A DNA stretch of 41,217 nucleotides, taken from NCBI GenBank assembly GCA_025056745.1, contig JANWVQ010000137.1:1-41217 (forward strand), in the 5' to 3' direction. The position numbers were made by a program, and so were the translations under genes. Source of the stretch: Ignavibacterium sp. (GTDB lineage: Bacteria; Bacteroidota; Ignavibacteria; Ignavibacteriales; Ignavibacteriaceae). Shown here piece after piece: positions 1-11,130 of this stretch. The notes beneath the pieces were generated by a model. The model did no database searches and was not told the DNA's origin. It worked only from the letters and a program-made list of their open reading frames with translations. Within the stretch, counting starts at the first letter, position 1. The number at the start of each line of letters is the position of its first letter.

Positions 1-801
1 TATTTCATACATTTTCTCAAGTCCACCAAGATTAAGCAACCATTTAGTAACCAATTTAATTATGTAAATTCCAAAAGTATTTGGAGTATTATAAAGTGAA
101 TCATTTTCAGCGTGAATTTTATAATTCAGCATTGTGTGTAATGAATCCTGGCTTCTTTCAATTAAATCTTTTCTGATAATTACAAGTGTGACACCCGAAG
201 GCCCCATATTTTTCTGTGCACCGGCATAAATTAAACCATACTTTCTTACATCAATTGGTTTACTAAGAATATCCGATGAAGCGTCGCAAACAAGAGGAAC
301 ATTTCCAACTTCCGGTTCTTTGTGCCATTCAACGCCTTCAATAGTTTCGTTAGATGTAAAATGAACATATGCCGCATCGGGATCTAGTTTAAGTTCCTCT
401 TGTCTTGGAACTCTTTTATATTTTTCAGATTCCATATTTGCAGCTATGTTAATAGTTCCAACCCTTTTAGCTTCTTTCAATGCTTTTTTACCCCAGCTAC
501 CGTGAATGATATAATCAGCTTTATTTTTAGGAGGCATCAAGTTGAGTGGAACCATTGAAAATTGTAATGAAGCTCCACCTTGTAGGAATAAGATTGCGTA
601 ATCATCTGGCACATTAAGAAGTTTTTTTATTCCTTCTTTCGCTTCTTGATGAATTGCATCATAAGTTTTTGATCGATGAGAAATCTCGAGAATTGACATT
701 CCCACTCCGGGGAGTGCAAATAAATCTTTTTGAGCTTCAAGTAACACTTCTTCCGGTAAAACTGCCGGACCAGCACTGAAGTTATAGATTCTGTTTTCCA
801 T
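1..801 (-). CDS. serC: Phosphoserine aminotransferase, 3' part outside the window
   Basis: This is the N-terminal 267 residues of SerC, the PLP enzyme that turns 3-phosphohydroxypyruvate and glutamate into 3-phosphoserine in cytoplasmic serine synthesis. The family is about 360 residues long, so roughly 90 C-terminal residues lie beyond base 1. The protein opens with the typical MENRIYNFSAGPA, has ISHRSK near 40-45 and FLQGGAS near 72-78, and carries the PLP-binding lysine (K197) in GAQKNMGPSG. The start ATG at 801-799 follows an AAGGAAAAA ribosome site. The gene lies 86 bases downstream of the DUF1015 gene on the same strand, a pairing that is common in Bacteroidota-like genomes. The assignment is secure. 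Confidence 0.95.
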   Translation of the reverse strand, partial: MENRIYNFSAGPAVLPEEVLLEAQKDLFALPGVGMSILEISHRSKTYDAIHQEAKEGIKKLLNVPDDYAILFLQGGASLQFSMVPLNLMPPKNKADYIIHGSWGKKALKEAKRVGTINIAANMESEKYKRVPRQEELKLDPDAAYVHFTSNETIEGVEWHKEPEVGNVPLVCDASSDILSKPIDVRKYGLIYAGAQKNMGPSGVTLVIIRKDLIERSQDSLHTMLNYKIHAENDSLYNTPNTFGIYIIKLVTKWLLNLGGLEKMYEI

Positions 802-857
802 AATTTTTTCCTTTTAAATTTATTTTCCTTAGTGAATCATATTGTTTTCTTGCCTTT

Positions 858-879
858 GTGGTTAAAAAGAATTAACCAC
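858..879 (-). repeat. Hairpin between the DUF1015 gene and serC
   Basis: An 8-base perfect inverted repeat (gtggttaa / ttaaccac) with a 6-base loop starts 9 bases after the DUF1015 stop codon. No T-run follows in the direction of transcription, so it is not a standard intrinsic terminator. It may protect or partly separate the two messages; that role is an inference. Confidence 0.4.
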
Positions 880-887
880 TCAAACAC

Positions 888-2135
888 TTAGATTAAATGA
901 GTTAATAATCCATCTCTTAATTTGGGTTCAAACCAAGTTGATTTTGGTGGCATTATTTCTCCTGCATCTGAAATGTTCATTAAATCATCAAGACTGACAG
1001 GATAAAGCGAGAATGCAACCGCTGCTTTTCCGCTATCGACAAGTTTTTCAAGTTCTTTCGTCCCACGAATTCCACCAATAAAATCTATTCTGTTACTTGT
1101 TCTCGGATCATCAATTCCCAAAACAGGATTTAATAGGAAGTTTTGAAGAATACTAACATCAAGTTTTTCACCAACTGATTTTTCAAGTGATAAACTTGCC
1201 AAGACAGAATCTCTCGCTTTAAGATTATACCACTGATGATCAAGATACATACAAAATTCTTTTTGATTTTTCGGTTCTTTCTGCTCAGTTAAGCTAACCT
1301 CGAATTTTTCACTAATTGCATTTAAGAAATCTTCTTTACTCAAACCGTTCAGATCAAAAACAACTCTATTATAAGGAAGTATTTGTAATTGCTCTGCAGG
1401 AAAAATAACTGCAATGAAATAATTGTATTCTTCATCACCCTTATGGTTAGGATTTGATTTCATTTTTTCTTCTCTTGCTCTACTCGCACTTTTAGCACGA
1501 TGATGTCCGTCAGCAATATATAGTTTATTTATTTTTTCAAATTCTGAAATTATTGTTTGATTGTATTCATCGGGTAATATCCAAATTGTATGTTGAATTC
1601 CATCAGGAGCAATAAAGTCATATTCAGGCTGAAGAGTTTGTATAGTATGATCAACTATTTCATTAATTGATTGAACTCCACGATAGGTAAGAAAAACAAC
1701 TCCTGTTTGTGCATTTGTTGTAATAATATGATTTGTTCTATCGTCCTCTTTTACCTTACGAGTTTTTTCGTGTTTGAGAATCACATCATTATCATAATCA
1801 TCAACTGAGAAAGTTGCAGCAATTCCAGTTTGAGCTCTTCCATTCATAATTAATCTATAAAGATAAAAATGTGGTTCCTCATCCAAGACGAGAGGAGCAT
1901 TATTAATCAGATTATCAAGATTTTCTTTTGCTTTTTGATAAACTTCGTTTGAATATACATCAATATTTTCAGGCAAATCGATCTCTGAGCGAGTAACGTG
2001 CAAAAAACTTAATGGATTATCTTTAGCTAATTCTTTTGCCTCTTCAACATTTATTACGTCATAAGGAACGCTTGCAACTAAATGAGCATTTTCTTTGGTT
2101 GGTCTGAGTGCTTTGAATGGTCTGATTACTGCCAT
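888..2135 (-). CDS. DUF1015 family protein, possible ParB/Srx-type serine kinase relative
   Basis: This 415-residue cytoplasmic protein belongs to the DUF1015 family (Pfam PF06245), whose biochemical role is not settled as far as I know. It starts MAVIRPFKAL, with PYDVI at 25-29, a charged block HEKTRKVKEDDRTNH at 122-136 and the family hallmark IADGHHRAKSASR at about 207-219. The DGHHR motif resembles the nucleotide-binding motif of ParB/sulfiredoxin-fold enzymes, including the archaeal free-serine kinase SerK. The gene sits directly upstream of serC on the same strand, which points to serine or phosphoserine metabolism. The start ATG follows GGAGAAATC. Family membership is firm; the kinase idea is an inference from motif and context. 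Confidence 0.85.
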   Translation of the reverse strand: MAVIRPFKALRPTKENAHLVASVPYDVINVEEAKELAKDNPLSFLHVTRSEIDLPENIDVYSNEVYQKAKENLDNLINNAPLVLDEEPHFYLYRLIMNGRAQTGIAATFSVDDYDNDVILKHEKTRKVKEDDRTNHIITTNAQTGVVFLTYRGVQSINEIVDHTIQTLQPEYDFIAPDGIQHTIWILPDEYNQTIISEFEKINKLYIADGHHRAKSASRAREEKMKSNPNHKGDEEYNYFIAVIFPAEQLQILPYNRVVFDLNGLSKEDFLNAISEKFEVSLTEQKEPKNQKEFCMYLDHQWYNLKARDSVLASLSLEKSVGEKLDVSILQNFLLNPVLGIDDPRTSNRIDFIGGIRGTKELEKLVDSGKAAVAFSLYPVSLDDLMNISDAGEIMPPKSTWFEPKLRDGLLTHLI

Positions 2136-2481
2136 GATTTCTCCAAATTTTTTATTTTATTAACTTCAAAAATCTCTAAAAAAAGACTAATAACAAATAA
2201 TAAAAGATTTTCATAGTAAGTAAAACCACATATTAAAAGCCTTTTTAATTATCAAAATATGATTTGACAGCTTTTTGTTTCAGAAGAACTATTTTATGAT
2301 AAAGCCTACAAAATAAATCAATGATAAAAAGTCTTGATATTTAATCAGGAGTCAAATTTTAGGTTTTGAAAGAAATTTTATATGAGAAAGCAGACTATGA
2401 ATGAAATTTATTGGCAGTAAATTATAAAAGGGAAGTTGCAACCTTTGTAAAAAATAGGTTGCAACTTCTCAAAGCTAAATT
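2136..2481. other. Intergenic stretch of 346 bases
   Basis: No coding region is supported here. The right end holds the hairpin at 2432-2468, the likely terminator of the GGGP-synthase operon. The left part should hold the promoter of the DUF1015-serC unit, but I find no convincing TAnnTTTG element on the minus strand. The rest is AT-rich sequence with no structure I can name. Confidence 0.5.
2425..2468 (-). terminator. Intrinsic terminator of the GGGP-synthase/gmhA operon
   Basis: A perfect 13-base inverted repeat (gaagttgcaacct at 2432-2444, aggttgcaacttc at 2456-2468) has an 11-base loop. Read on the minus strand it is followed by CCTTTTATAAT, a short T-run. It begins 13 bases after the stop of the small secreted protein, the last gene of the operon. 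Confidence 0.8.
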
Positions 2482-2847
2482 TTATTTGAGTGATTTACCA
2501 ATATCTTCAACTGACAACAGTCTAACTCCACCATTAGAGTATTGTTGACCTTTAATGAACACCTGCATACCAAGATATGGTTCTAATACACTATAAAGAT
2601 TTCTATTAACAGCACTTGGAATTAAAATTACGATTTTATTTGATTTACTTTCTAATAATGCAAAAGTGCCGCCTTTCATCAGGCCTTCTTTTGTAACTTC
2701 TAAACCTGCTGGGCTATTTGGTTTAATTTTATCAACAACAAAAGTTTTTAATTCAATTATTTCACCTGTCAAAGTAGCTGCTTTTTGGGCAAAAGAAGCA
2801 GAGTTCATTATGAACAATATGGATACGATTGATAATAATAATTTCAT
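2482..2847 (-). CDS. Small secreted protein of unknown function
   Basis: I do not recognise the family. The 121-residue product has a clear Sec signal peptide (MKLLLSIVSILFIMNSASFA, cleavage near AQ at 20-21), so it should be periplasmic or outside. The mature part of about 100 residues is rich in beta-forming stretches and glycines, compatible with a small beta-barrel fold such as an OB fold, but this is only an impression. No cysteines or catalytic motifs stand out. It is preceded by a strong AGGAGG ribosome site that overlaps the end of the FN3 lipoprotein gene 17 bases upstream, and it is the last gene before the terminator. It may work with that lipoprotein. Confidence 0.75.
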   Translation of the reverse strand: MKLLLSIVSILFIMNSASFAQKAATLTGEIIELKTFVVDKIKPNSPAGLEVTKEGLMKGGTFALLESKSNKIVILIPSAVNRNLYSVLEPYLGMQVFIKGQQYSNGGVRLLSVEDIGKSLK

Positions 2848-2864
2848 TTTAACTATCCTCCTGA

Positions 2865-3791
2865 CTATCTTGTTTTTGAAAATCTGTTATACGGAACTGA
2901 CTGATAAGAGATTCTAACCTGAATGTATTGTTCTGGCGAACTACCCCATATTAAAGTGCCATTAGCTGGATTTCTTTCCAAAAGAATTCGACCATAATTT
3001 CCATTGTTGCCTTTGAAATAAAGCACCTTAGAAGTTGAAACTGCTACAGAGTCAATTCTCCATTCTGTTTTTGTGTAAGTTGTTGTATCTGGTGGAGCAT
3101 TGCGAGGATCATTCAAAGTATTAACATCGTAAGAGACAGTTGAAAATCTTGTAATTTTTCTGCTTGGTCTAAATAAATGGGAACTTCTTAATTCAACATT
3201 ACTTGAATTAGGGACAGTGTATAGATAAACATCAATTAAAGAGCTATCAGCGCTGAGCAAGGAAACTGTCTTTGGTTGTTGAGTTGATGGATTGTAAAAA
3301 ATTAATCCACTTGCAAAACCTGTTGAACTTGAGCTCTCATAAATTTTTATTGGGATAGTACCTTCAAGATCAAATCTCCAAGCTGGGGACCATTGAATAG
3401 AAATGGTATCTGAGTTAATGTATTTAGTTGAATTTGACTGAGCCTTTGCAACTATTTGAAAATTATAAATTGTTCCTGCTGTTAAATTATCTGCTGCTAA
3501 GCTATCTAAGCCTTTGCTAACTGTTCGTTCTCTTACTACTGAACCAGTTGTTGTCAAGATTCTAACCAAATAACCGTCAAAGTCAGCGAGATTTTCATCT
3601 TGACTTCTTGTCCATTTAACAACTACTGTTGTATTATTCAATGAATAAGCCAATGGATTTGTGGGGGCCTTAATTTTAGACTTTGGTGTTGGCTGTGGAG
3701 AAACAGGATCTTCTTCTTTGCTACAACTCATCAAGACTAATAGTGAAAATGAAATAGTTAGTATTGAGAAAATCAACTTTAAATTTTTCAT
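2865..3791 (-). CDS. Lipoprotein with a fibronectin type III domain
   Basis: The protein has a lipoprotein signal with lipobox LMSC (MKNLKLIFSILTISFSLLVLMSC) and a charged, proline-rich linker. A fibronectin type III domain follows, with PTNPLAYSLN early in it and VVVKWTRS and YNFQIVAKAQ as typical strands. The remaining 190 or so residues are beta-rich and unassigned. I chose the ATG at 3791 because it follows AGAGG and begins the signal peptide exactly. A longer reading frame to 3848 would add 19 residues before the signal and overlap gmhA. The product is expected on a membrane surface, probably binding protein or glycan; its ligand is unknown. It lies 25 bases after gmhA in the same operon. 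Confidence 0.8.
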   Translation of the reverse strand: MKNLKLIFSILTISFSLLVLMSCSKEEDPVSPQPTPKSKIKAPTNPLAYSLNNTTVVVKWTRSQDENLADFDGYLVRILTTTGSVVRERTVSKGLDSLAADNLTAGTIYNFQIVAKAQSNSTKYINSDTISIQWSPAWRFDLEGTIPIKIYESSSSTGFASGLIFYNPSTQQPKTVSLLSADSSLIDVYLYTVPNSSNVELRSSHLFRPSRKITRFSTVSYDVNTLNDPRNAPPDTTTYTKTEWRIDSVAVSTSKVLYFKGNNGNYGRILLERNPANGTLIWGSSPEQYIQVRISYQSVPYNRFSKTR

Positions 3792-3816
3792 ATATACCTC
3801 TCTGTTTGTTATTAAT

Positions 3817-4404
3817 TTATGAAAAAAGAATATGCTCAACCGATTCACAAATAATATGTGCTATTGTAATATGACCTTCCTGAATTCTTTGTGTACTATT
3901 AGAAGGAATAATAATTGGTAAATCAACCATTTCTTTAAGTTTTCCTCCTGAACCACCGAGAAAACCAATAACCTTCATATCTTTTATTTTAGCCATCTCA
4001 ACTGCTTTAATTAAATTTGGTGAATTTCCACTTGTAGAAATTACTAAAAGTATATCGCCTTTTTTACCAAGTCCTTCTACATTTCTTGCAAAAACATTTT
4101 CAAAACCAATATCATTTCCACCTGCAGTTAAATTTGAAGAGTCTGTTGTTATCGCAAAAGCCGGTAGAGCTGGTCTCTGTAAATGATGACTTAATCGAAT
4201 AACAAATTCAGTTGCAATATGTTGCGAATCTGCTGCACTACCACCATTCCCACATATTAATAACTTATTTCCTTCTTTAAAGCATTCAACTATCATATCA
4301 ATTGCAGACTTAACATCATCATACAAATTCTCTTTCATCTTTAATTTCATTAAATAGCTTTCTTCCAAAGAACTCAAGAAAAACTCTTTGACATCAAAAG
4401 GCAT
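3817..4404 (-). CDS. gmhA: Sedoheptulose-7-phosphate isomerase (SIS domain)
   Basis: This 195-residue protein matches GmhA, which isomerises sedoheptulose 7-phosphate to D-glycero-D-manno-heptose 7-phosphate, the first step to ADP- or GDP-heptose for lipopolysaccharide core or S-layer glycans. The SIS motifs are plain: CGNGGSAADSQH at 51-62, STSGNSP at 123-129 and the C-terminal RIQEGHITIAH at 173-183, holding the catalytic-type Glu and His. Length is typical of the family. The start ATG overlaps the last base of the GGGP-synthase stop (TAATG), so translation is probably coupled. No other heptose gene is in the window. A general phosphosugar isomerase is the only serious alternative. Confidence 0.9.
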   Translation of the reverse strand: MPFDVKEFFLSSLEESYLMKLKMKENLYDDVKSAIDMIVECFKEGNKLLICGNGGSAADSQHIATEFVIRLSHHLQRPALPAFAITTDSSNLTAGGNDIGFENVFARNVEGLGKKGDILLVISTSGNSPNLIKAVEMAKIKDMKVIGFLGGSGGKLKEMVDLPIIIPSNSTQRIQEGHITIAHIICESVEHILFS

Positions 4405-5162
4405 TATACGATAACTCCTTTTCTAAAATGAATAGCCGATGAAAAATCTTTAATTAAATTCCAGTTATTTTCATTTTCGAAAAAATTTCCCATAATGATC
4501 ACAGATGCACCATTGCTGACTTTTTCAGATACATCATCAATAGTACGCAATCCTCCGCCAACAATAATAGGAATTGAGCAGGCTTTAGAAACTAGTTTCA
4601 CCATTTCACTTGGTACCGAATATTGAGCGCCACTTCCTGCCTCTAAATAGATTAGTTTCATACCCAAGTATTCAGCAGCTAAAGCGGTTGCAACAGCAAT
4701 TTCAGGTTTGTTTCTTGGAATTGGTAAACTGCCACTAATGTAAGTTGCAGTTGTATTAGTACCAGATTCAACAAGAATGTACCCTGTTGCAAGTGGCTCT
4801 ATGTTTGCTTTTTTTATCAATGGTGCAGCTAAAACTTGCTTTCCAATTAAATGCTCTGGGTTACGCCCACTAACAACAGATATAAATAAAATCGCATCCG
4901 CAAAACTTGAAACTTGAGTTATACTCCCAGGAAAAATTATAATTGGTTTTGTGCTATGAATTTTTACTTCTTTAATGAATAGTTCAAAATCCCCGCTCAT
5001 AATTAAACTTCCGCCAATTAAGAAACCATCCACTCCAGAACTTTCAGCATAAGTTACAAAATCTTTTATTCTGTTTATTTCAAGTTTATCAGGATCAAGA
5101 AGGATGAAAAAAGAAGAACCCTTTTCCTGAATAATTGATTTTATATAGTTATAAACTTTCAT
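4404..5162 (-). CDS. Geranylgeranylglyceryl-phosphate synthase family protein (PcrB/GGGPS)
   Basis: This 252-residue TIM-barrel prenyltransferase belongs to the GGGPS/PcrB family, which joins a polyprenyl diphosphate to sn-glycerol-1-phosphate, the first ether bond of archaeal-type lipids. Visible family motifs are LLDPDK at 21-26, the IGGS block at 49-52, FPGS at 77-80, YLEAGSGA at 172-179, VGGGLR at 201-206 and MGNFFE near 225-230. The phosphate-binding glycines and DPD are all present, so it should be active. Bacterial members occur in Bacteroidota relatives and in Bacillus (PcrB). Chain length cannot be decided from this reading. It is the first gene of a four-gene operon, 109 bases after gyrA, and overlaps gmhA by one base. 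Confidence 0.92.
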   Translation of the reverse strand: MKVYNYIKSIIQEKGSSFFILLDPDKLEINRIKDFVTYAESSGVDGFLIGGSLIMSGDFELFIKEVKIHSTKPIIIFPGSITQVSSFADAILFISVVSGRNPEHLIGKQVLAAPLIKKANIEPLATGYILVESGTNTTATYISGSLPIPRNKPEIAVATALAAEYLGMKLIYLEAGSGAQYSVPSEMVKLVSKACSIPIIVGGGLRTIDDVSEKVSNGASVIIMGNFFENENNWNLIKDFSSAIHFRKGVIV

Positions 5163-5271
5163 AAGAGATTGAATTTGCTCTGCGTGAATATAGATAATTC
5201 AGCATAAAGATGAAAGTTTATGTGACATTTCATACACGACTAAAATTTTAAGATTTAGTTAAATTATTTGT

Positions 5272-7719
5272 CTAATCACCATTTACATCATCATCTTCAG
5301 GGATGATTCTTGCTATATCAGCAATTGAATCGCCATCATTTAATTTAATAAGTCTTACACCTTGAGTGTTTCGACCCATTACTCTGAGCTCTTTAACAGC
5401 TTGTCTTATCACCATACCTTGAGTTGAAATTATAATCAATTCATCCTTGTCAACAACTTCCATCAATGCTATCATTTTTCCGACTTTATCAGTTGTTTTG
5501 ACAGTGATAACGCCTTTACCACCTCTTTTTGTAATTCTATAATCATTTATGTCGGAGCGTTTACCATAACCTTTTTCTGTAACTACTAAGACACTTGTCT
5601 GAGGATGTTTTATTACTAAGAGACCAACGACTTTATCTCCTTTTTGTAACTTGATTCCCCTTACACCAGTTGCCGTTCTTCCCATATCACGAACATCTTT
5701 TTCATTAAATCTTATTGCAAAGCCATTTCTCGTCCCTATAACTATATCATTATTTCCATCTGTCATTTTTACTTCAATGAGTCTGTCGCCTTCAACTAAG
5801 TTTATTGCATTTATACCCCCACGCCTTACATTTCCATAAGCTGAAAGCACTGTCTTTTTGACAGTTCCTTGTTCTGTAACCATAATCAAATATTGATTAT
5901 CGGTAAATTCTTTAACTGCTACAAATGCTGTAATTGACTCATCTTTTTCTTTTTCAATCAAGTTAATGATAGACCTTCCTCGAGCGGTTCTTCCACCTTC
6001 AGGAACTTCGTGAACTTTTAACCAGTAACATCTTCCTTTATCTGTAAAGAAGAGAATATATTGATGTGTTGAGGCAATAAACATATGTTCGATAAAATCA
6101 TCATCTTTTGTGCTTACTCCAGTAATTCCTTTTCCACCTCTTGATTGTCTTCGATAACCACTAACTGGAAATCTTTTAATAAATCCTTGATGAGATATGG
6201 TTACAACAACATCTTCTTCTGCAATAATATCTTCTAAAGAAAATTCTTTGTAATCATAAATTATCTCTGTTCTTCTTTCATCTGCATATTTTTCTTTGAG
6301 TTCTAATAATTCGTCTTTGATAATTTGTTTTCTTTTTTGTTCACTTTCTAAAATGCCTCTTAATCTTTCAATAAGTTTAATAGTTTCTTTGTATTCGTCT
6401 TCAATTTTCTTTCTTTCAAGTCCAGTGAGACGTTGTAAACGCATATCAAGAATTGCTTTTGCTTGAATCTCACTAAGCTTGAATTTTCTCATCAAATTAT
6501 TTTTTGCAGTTTCAACGTCTCTCGATTTTTTAATTGTTTCTATTACTTCATCAATGTTATCAAGAGCAATTATATATCCTTCAAGAATATGAGCTCTTTT
6601 TTCAGCGGCATCTAGTTCATACTTTGTTCTTCTGATTAGAACATCCATTCGATGATCGAGGAAGTGCTGCATCATCTCTTTGAGGTTAAGAACCTTCGGA
6701 ACACCATTTACTAAAGCAAGCATTATAACTCCGAAGGTAACCTGCATTTGAGTATGTTTGAAGAGTTGATTTAGCACTACTGCAGGTTGAGCATCTCTTT
6801 TAAGTTCAATTACTATTCGAAGTCCATCTCTATCTGATTCATCTCTAATGTTTGATATATCATCAAGTTTTCCTTCTCTTACAAGCTCTGCAATCTTCTC
6901 AATTAAATTTGATTTATTAACCTGATAAGGAATTTCTGTAATTACAATATTTTCTCTGTCATTTTTAAGGGTTTCAATATTTGCTTTTGCTCTAAGAATG
7001 ATTCTTCCTCGACCAGTAGTATAAGCCTCTTTAACACCTTCATAGCCATATATTATTCCACCAGTAGGAAAATCAGGAGCTTTAATGTATTTGATCAACT
7101 GCTCAGAATTTAGATTTGGATTATTTATCAGAGCGATGAGTCCATCAACTACCTCACCAAGATTATGTGGTGGAATATTTGTAGCCATTCCAACAGCAAT
7201 ACCACTCGAACCATTAACTAAAAGATTAGGTAAGTAAGATGGTAGAACTAATGGTTCTTGTAATGAATCATCGAAATTAGGACCGAAGTCAACAGTGTTT
7301 TTGTCAAGATCTCTTAATAGTTCTTCAGATATTTTTGCGAGACGAGCTTCTGTATATCTCATTGCTGCAGGAGAATCGCCATCAATCGAGCCAAAATTTC
7401 CTTGTCCATCAATCAAAGGATATCTTAAAGAGAAATCCTGAACCATTCTAACCATCGTGTCGTAAACTGCACTATCTCCGTGTGGATGATATTTACCTAA
7501 AACTTCTCCGACAATTCTTGCAGATTTTTTAAATGGTCTGTTATAAGCCAAACCTAATTCGTGCATTCCATATAGAACTCTTCTGTGAACTGGTTTAAGT
7601 CCATCTCTAACATCTGGCAATGCACGAGCTACAATAACACTCATTGCATAATCAATGTAAGAGGATTTCATTTCCTCTTCTAAAGTAACAGGTACTATTT
7701 TTTCAAACATTGTTGTCAT
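5272..7719 (-). CDS. gyrA: DNA gyrase subunit A
   Basis: The 815-residue product is the breakage-reunion subunit of gyrase, which introduces negative supercoils with GyrB. The catalytic tyrosine is Y122 in AMRYTEARL. The quinolone-contact region reads [10 protein letters not shown] with Ser83 and Asp87, the same numbering and residues as sensitive Escherichia coli. The C-terminal beta-pinwheel carries the GyrA box in the form QSRGGKG rather than QRRGGKG, which marks it as GyrA rather than ParC, with one substituted position. The tail is acidic (DDDVNGD). It follows gyrB by 36 bases and is the last gene of the dnaN cluster. A start at M4 is possible because no clear ribosome site separates them. 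Confidence 0.98.
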   Translation of the reverse strand: MTTMFEKIVPVTLEEEMKSSYIDYAMSVIVARALPDVRDGLKPVHRRVLYGMHELGLAYNRPFKKSARIVGEVLGKYHPHGDSAVYDTMVRMVQDFSLRYPLIDGQGNFGSIDGDSPAAMRYTEARLAKISEELLRDLDKNTVDFGPNFDDSLQEPLVLPSYLPNLLVNGSSGIAVGMATNIPPHNLGEVVDGLIALINNPNLNSEQLIKYIKAPDFPTGGIIYGYEGVKEAYTTGRGRIILRAKANIETLKNDRENIVITEIPYQVNKSNLIEKIAELVREGKLDDISNIRDESDRDGLRIVIELKRDAQPAVVLNQLFKHTQMQVTFGVIMLALVNGVPKVLNLKEMMQHFLDHRMDVLIRRTKYELDAAEKRAHILEGYIIALDNIDEVIETIKKSRDVETAKNNLMRKFKLSEIQAKAILDMRLQRLTGLERKKIEDEYKETIKLIERLRGILESEQKRKQIIKDELLELKEKYADERRTEIIYDYKEFSLEDIIAEEDVVVTISHQGFIKRFPVSGYRRQSRGGKGITGVSTKDDDFIEHMFIASTHQYILFFTDKGRCYWLKVHEVPEGGRTARGRSIINLIEKEKDESITAFVAVKEFTDNQYLIMVTEQGTVKKTVLSAYGNVRRGGINAINLVEGDRLIEVKMTDGNNDIVIGTRNGFAIRFNEKDVRDMGRTATGVRGIKLQKGDKVVGLLVIKHPQTSVLVVTEKGYGKRSDINDYRITKRGGKGVITVKTTDKVGKMIALMEVVDKDELIIISTQGMVIRQAVKELRVMGRNTQGVRLIKLNDGDSIADIARIIPEDDDVNGD

Positions 7720-7755
7720 TTTCTTTTATTATTTATTTCTGATTAATTAATTGAA

Positions 7756-10036
<2,281 letters not shown>

Positions 10037-10039
10037 TTT

Positions 10040-11128
10040 TTAATTAAGATTAATTATTAAATCTGAATTTGACTTAGAAAGAAAGCTCATATTAGACAAA
10101 TCAGTTAAAGTTATAAAAGCCTGTCCTACTTTTTGAAGATATTCACTTACTTTTTTTGAACGAAAACTATCAAGCTCTCCGAAAACATCATCAAGCAGGA
10201 AAATTGGCGTTTCTTCGTTAAATTCTTTTAAGTAAAAAAACTCAGCGAACTTCAATGATATTTGAAAAGTTTTATTTTGACCTTGAGAACCAAACTTTTT
10301 AAGATTTATACCATTTATTTCAAATACAAAATCATCTCTATGCGGACCGAATAAATTTGTATTTCTTATAATTTCCTGATGTTGATTTTCATTTATTAAT
10401 TTCTTTAATACCGTTTTTTCATCGAAGACTTTCTCATTTGAAATGGTTTGATATCTAATTGATGGTATTTCTTTTTCGCCCATTATTTCGATGTAGGAAT
10501 TCAACAGATAGGAGTTAAAATCTTCCAAAAATTTTTTTCTGTATTTAATTATTTGCGAGCCTTTATCAACAAGATTTTCTGTCCAAGAATCCAATTCATC
10601 TAGAAGAGATGGAGTTTTTCTTTCTGATAATTGGGTCAAAATTACTGCACGATGTTTTAATATTTTGTTATAATCAATTAAATAATCAAGATACGTTTTA
10701 TTAGCTTGAGAGAATACAGAGTCGAAAAATTTTCTCCTGTCTGAAGGCGTTCCTAAAGTTATTTTATGATCATCAGGAGTAAGAGTAACAAAAGGGAACT
10801 TACCAATAATCTCACTTGATTTGTTAATTTGTTTTCCGTTCAAAATAAAATATTTCTTATTTTCCAAAATGCTAAAGTAAACTCTAACTTTATTTACATT
10901 TTTATTTCTAAACATTCCCTCCACAGTAAAATTATCAGCATTGAAACTAACCACTTCGCTATCCTTTGCAAATAAACTTTTAGTCGAACATAAGTAGTGA
11001 ATCGCTTCAAGAACGGAGGTTTTTCCAACACTGTTTTGACCGACTATATAATTTAATCCTTCAGAAAATTGAAAACTCGCATTGATGTGTTTTCTAAAAT
11101 TTGATACTGATAAAGAAGAAAGAAACAT
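10040..11128 (-). CDS. recF: DNA replication and repair protein RecF
   Basis: The 362-residue product is an SMC-like ABC ATPase that binds gapped DNA and helps RecO and RecR load RecA. The Walker A motif is GQNSVGKTS at 30-38, the N-terminal strand LSSLSVSNFRKH is typical, the signature-type region is FGSQGQNKTF, and Walker B plus D-loop is IFLLDDVFGELD near 308-319. Length is normal for the family. It starts 2 bases after the dnaN stop, with no separate ribosome site, so it probably depends on translational coupling. Confidence 0.96.
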   Translation of the reverse strand: MFLSSLSVSNFRKHINASFQFSEGLNYIVGQNSVGKTSVLEAIHYLCSTKSLFAKDSEVVSFNADNFTVEGMFRNKNVNKVRVYFSILENKKYFILNGKQINKSSEIIGKFPFVTLTPDDHKITLGTPSDRRKFFDSVFSQANKTYLDYLIDYNKILKHRAVILTQLSERKTPSLLDELDSWTENLVDKGSQIIKYRKKFLEDFNSYLLNSYIEIMGEKEIPSIRYQTISNEKVFDEKTVLKKLINENQHQEIIRNTNLFGPHRDDFVFEINGINLKKFGSQGQNKTFQISLKFAEFFYLKEFNEETPIFLLDDVFGELDSFRSKKVSEYLQKVGQAFITLTDLSNMSFLSKSNSDLIINLN

Positions 11129-11130
11129 TT

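Noticed and set aside
2666-2917. Open reading frame on the plus strand across the small secreted protein and the lipoprotein end
   Set aside because: It lies opposite two supported genes, has no ribosome site and no recognisable protein.
3792-3848. Longer start for the FN3 lipoprotein
   Set aside because: It would add 19 residues before a proper lipoprotein signal and overlap gmhA; AGAGG points to the ATG at 3791.
5163-5271. Terminator between gyrA and the GGGP-synthase gene
   Set aside because: Only a weak 6-base dyad (actaaa/tttagt) is present and there is no T-run; read-through cannot be excluded.
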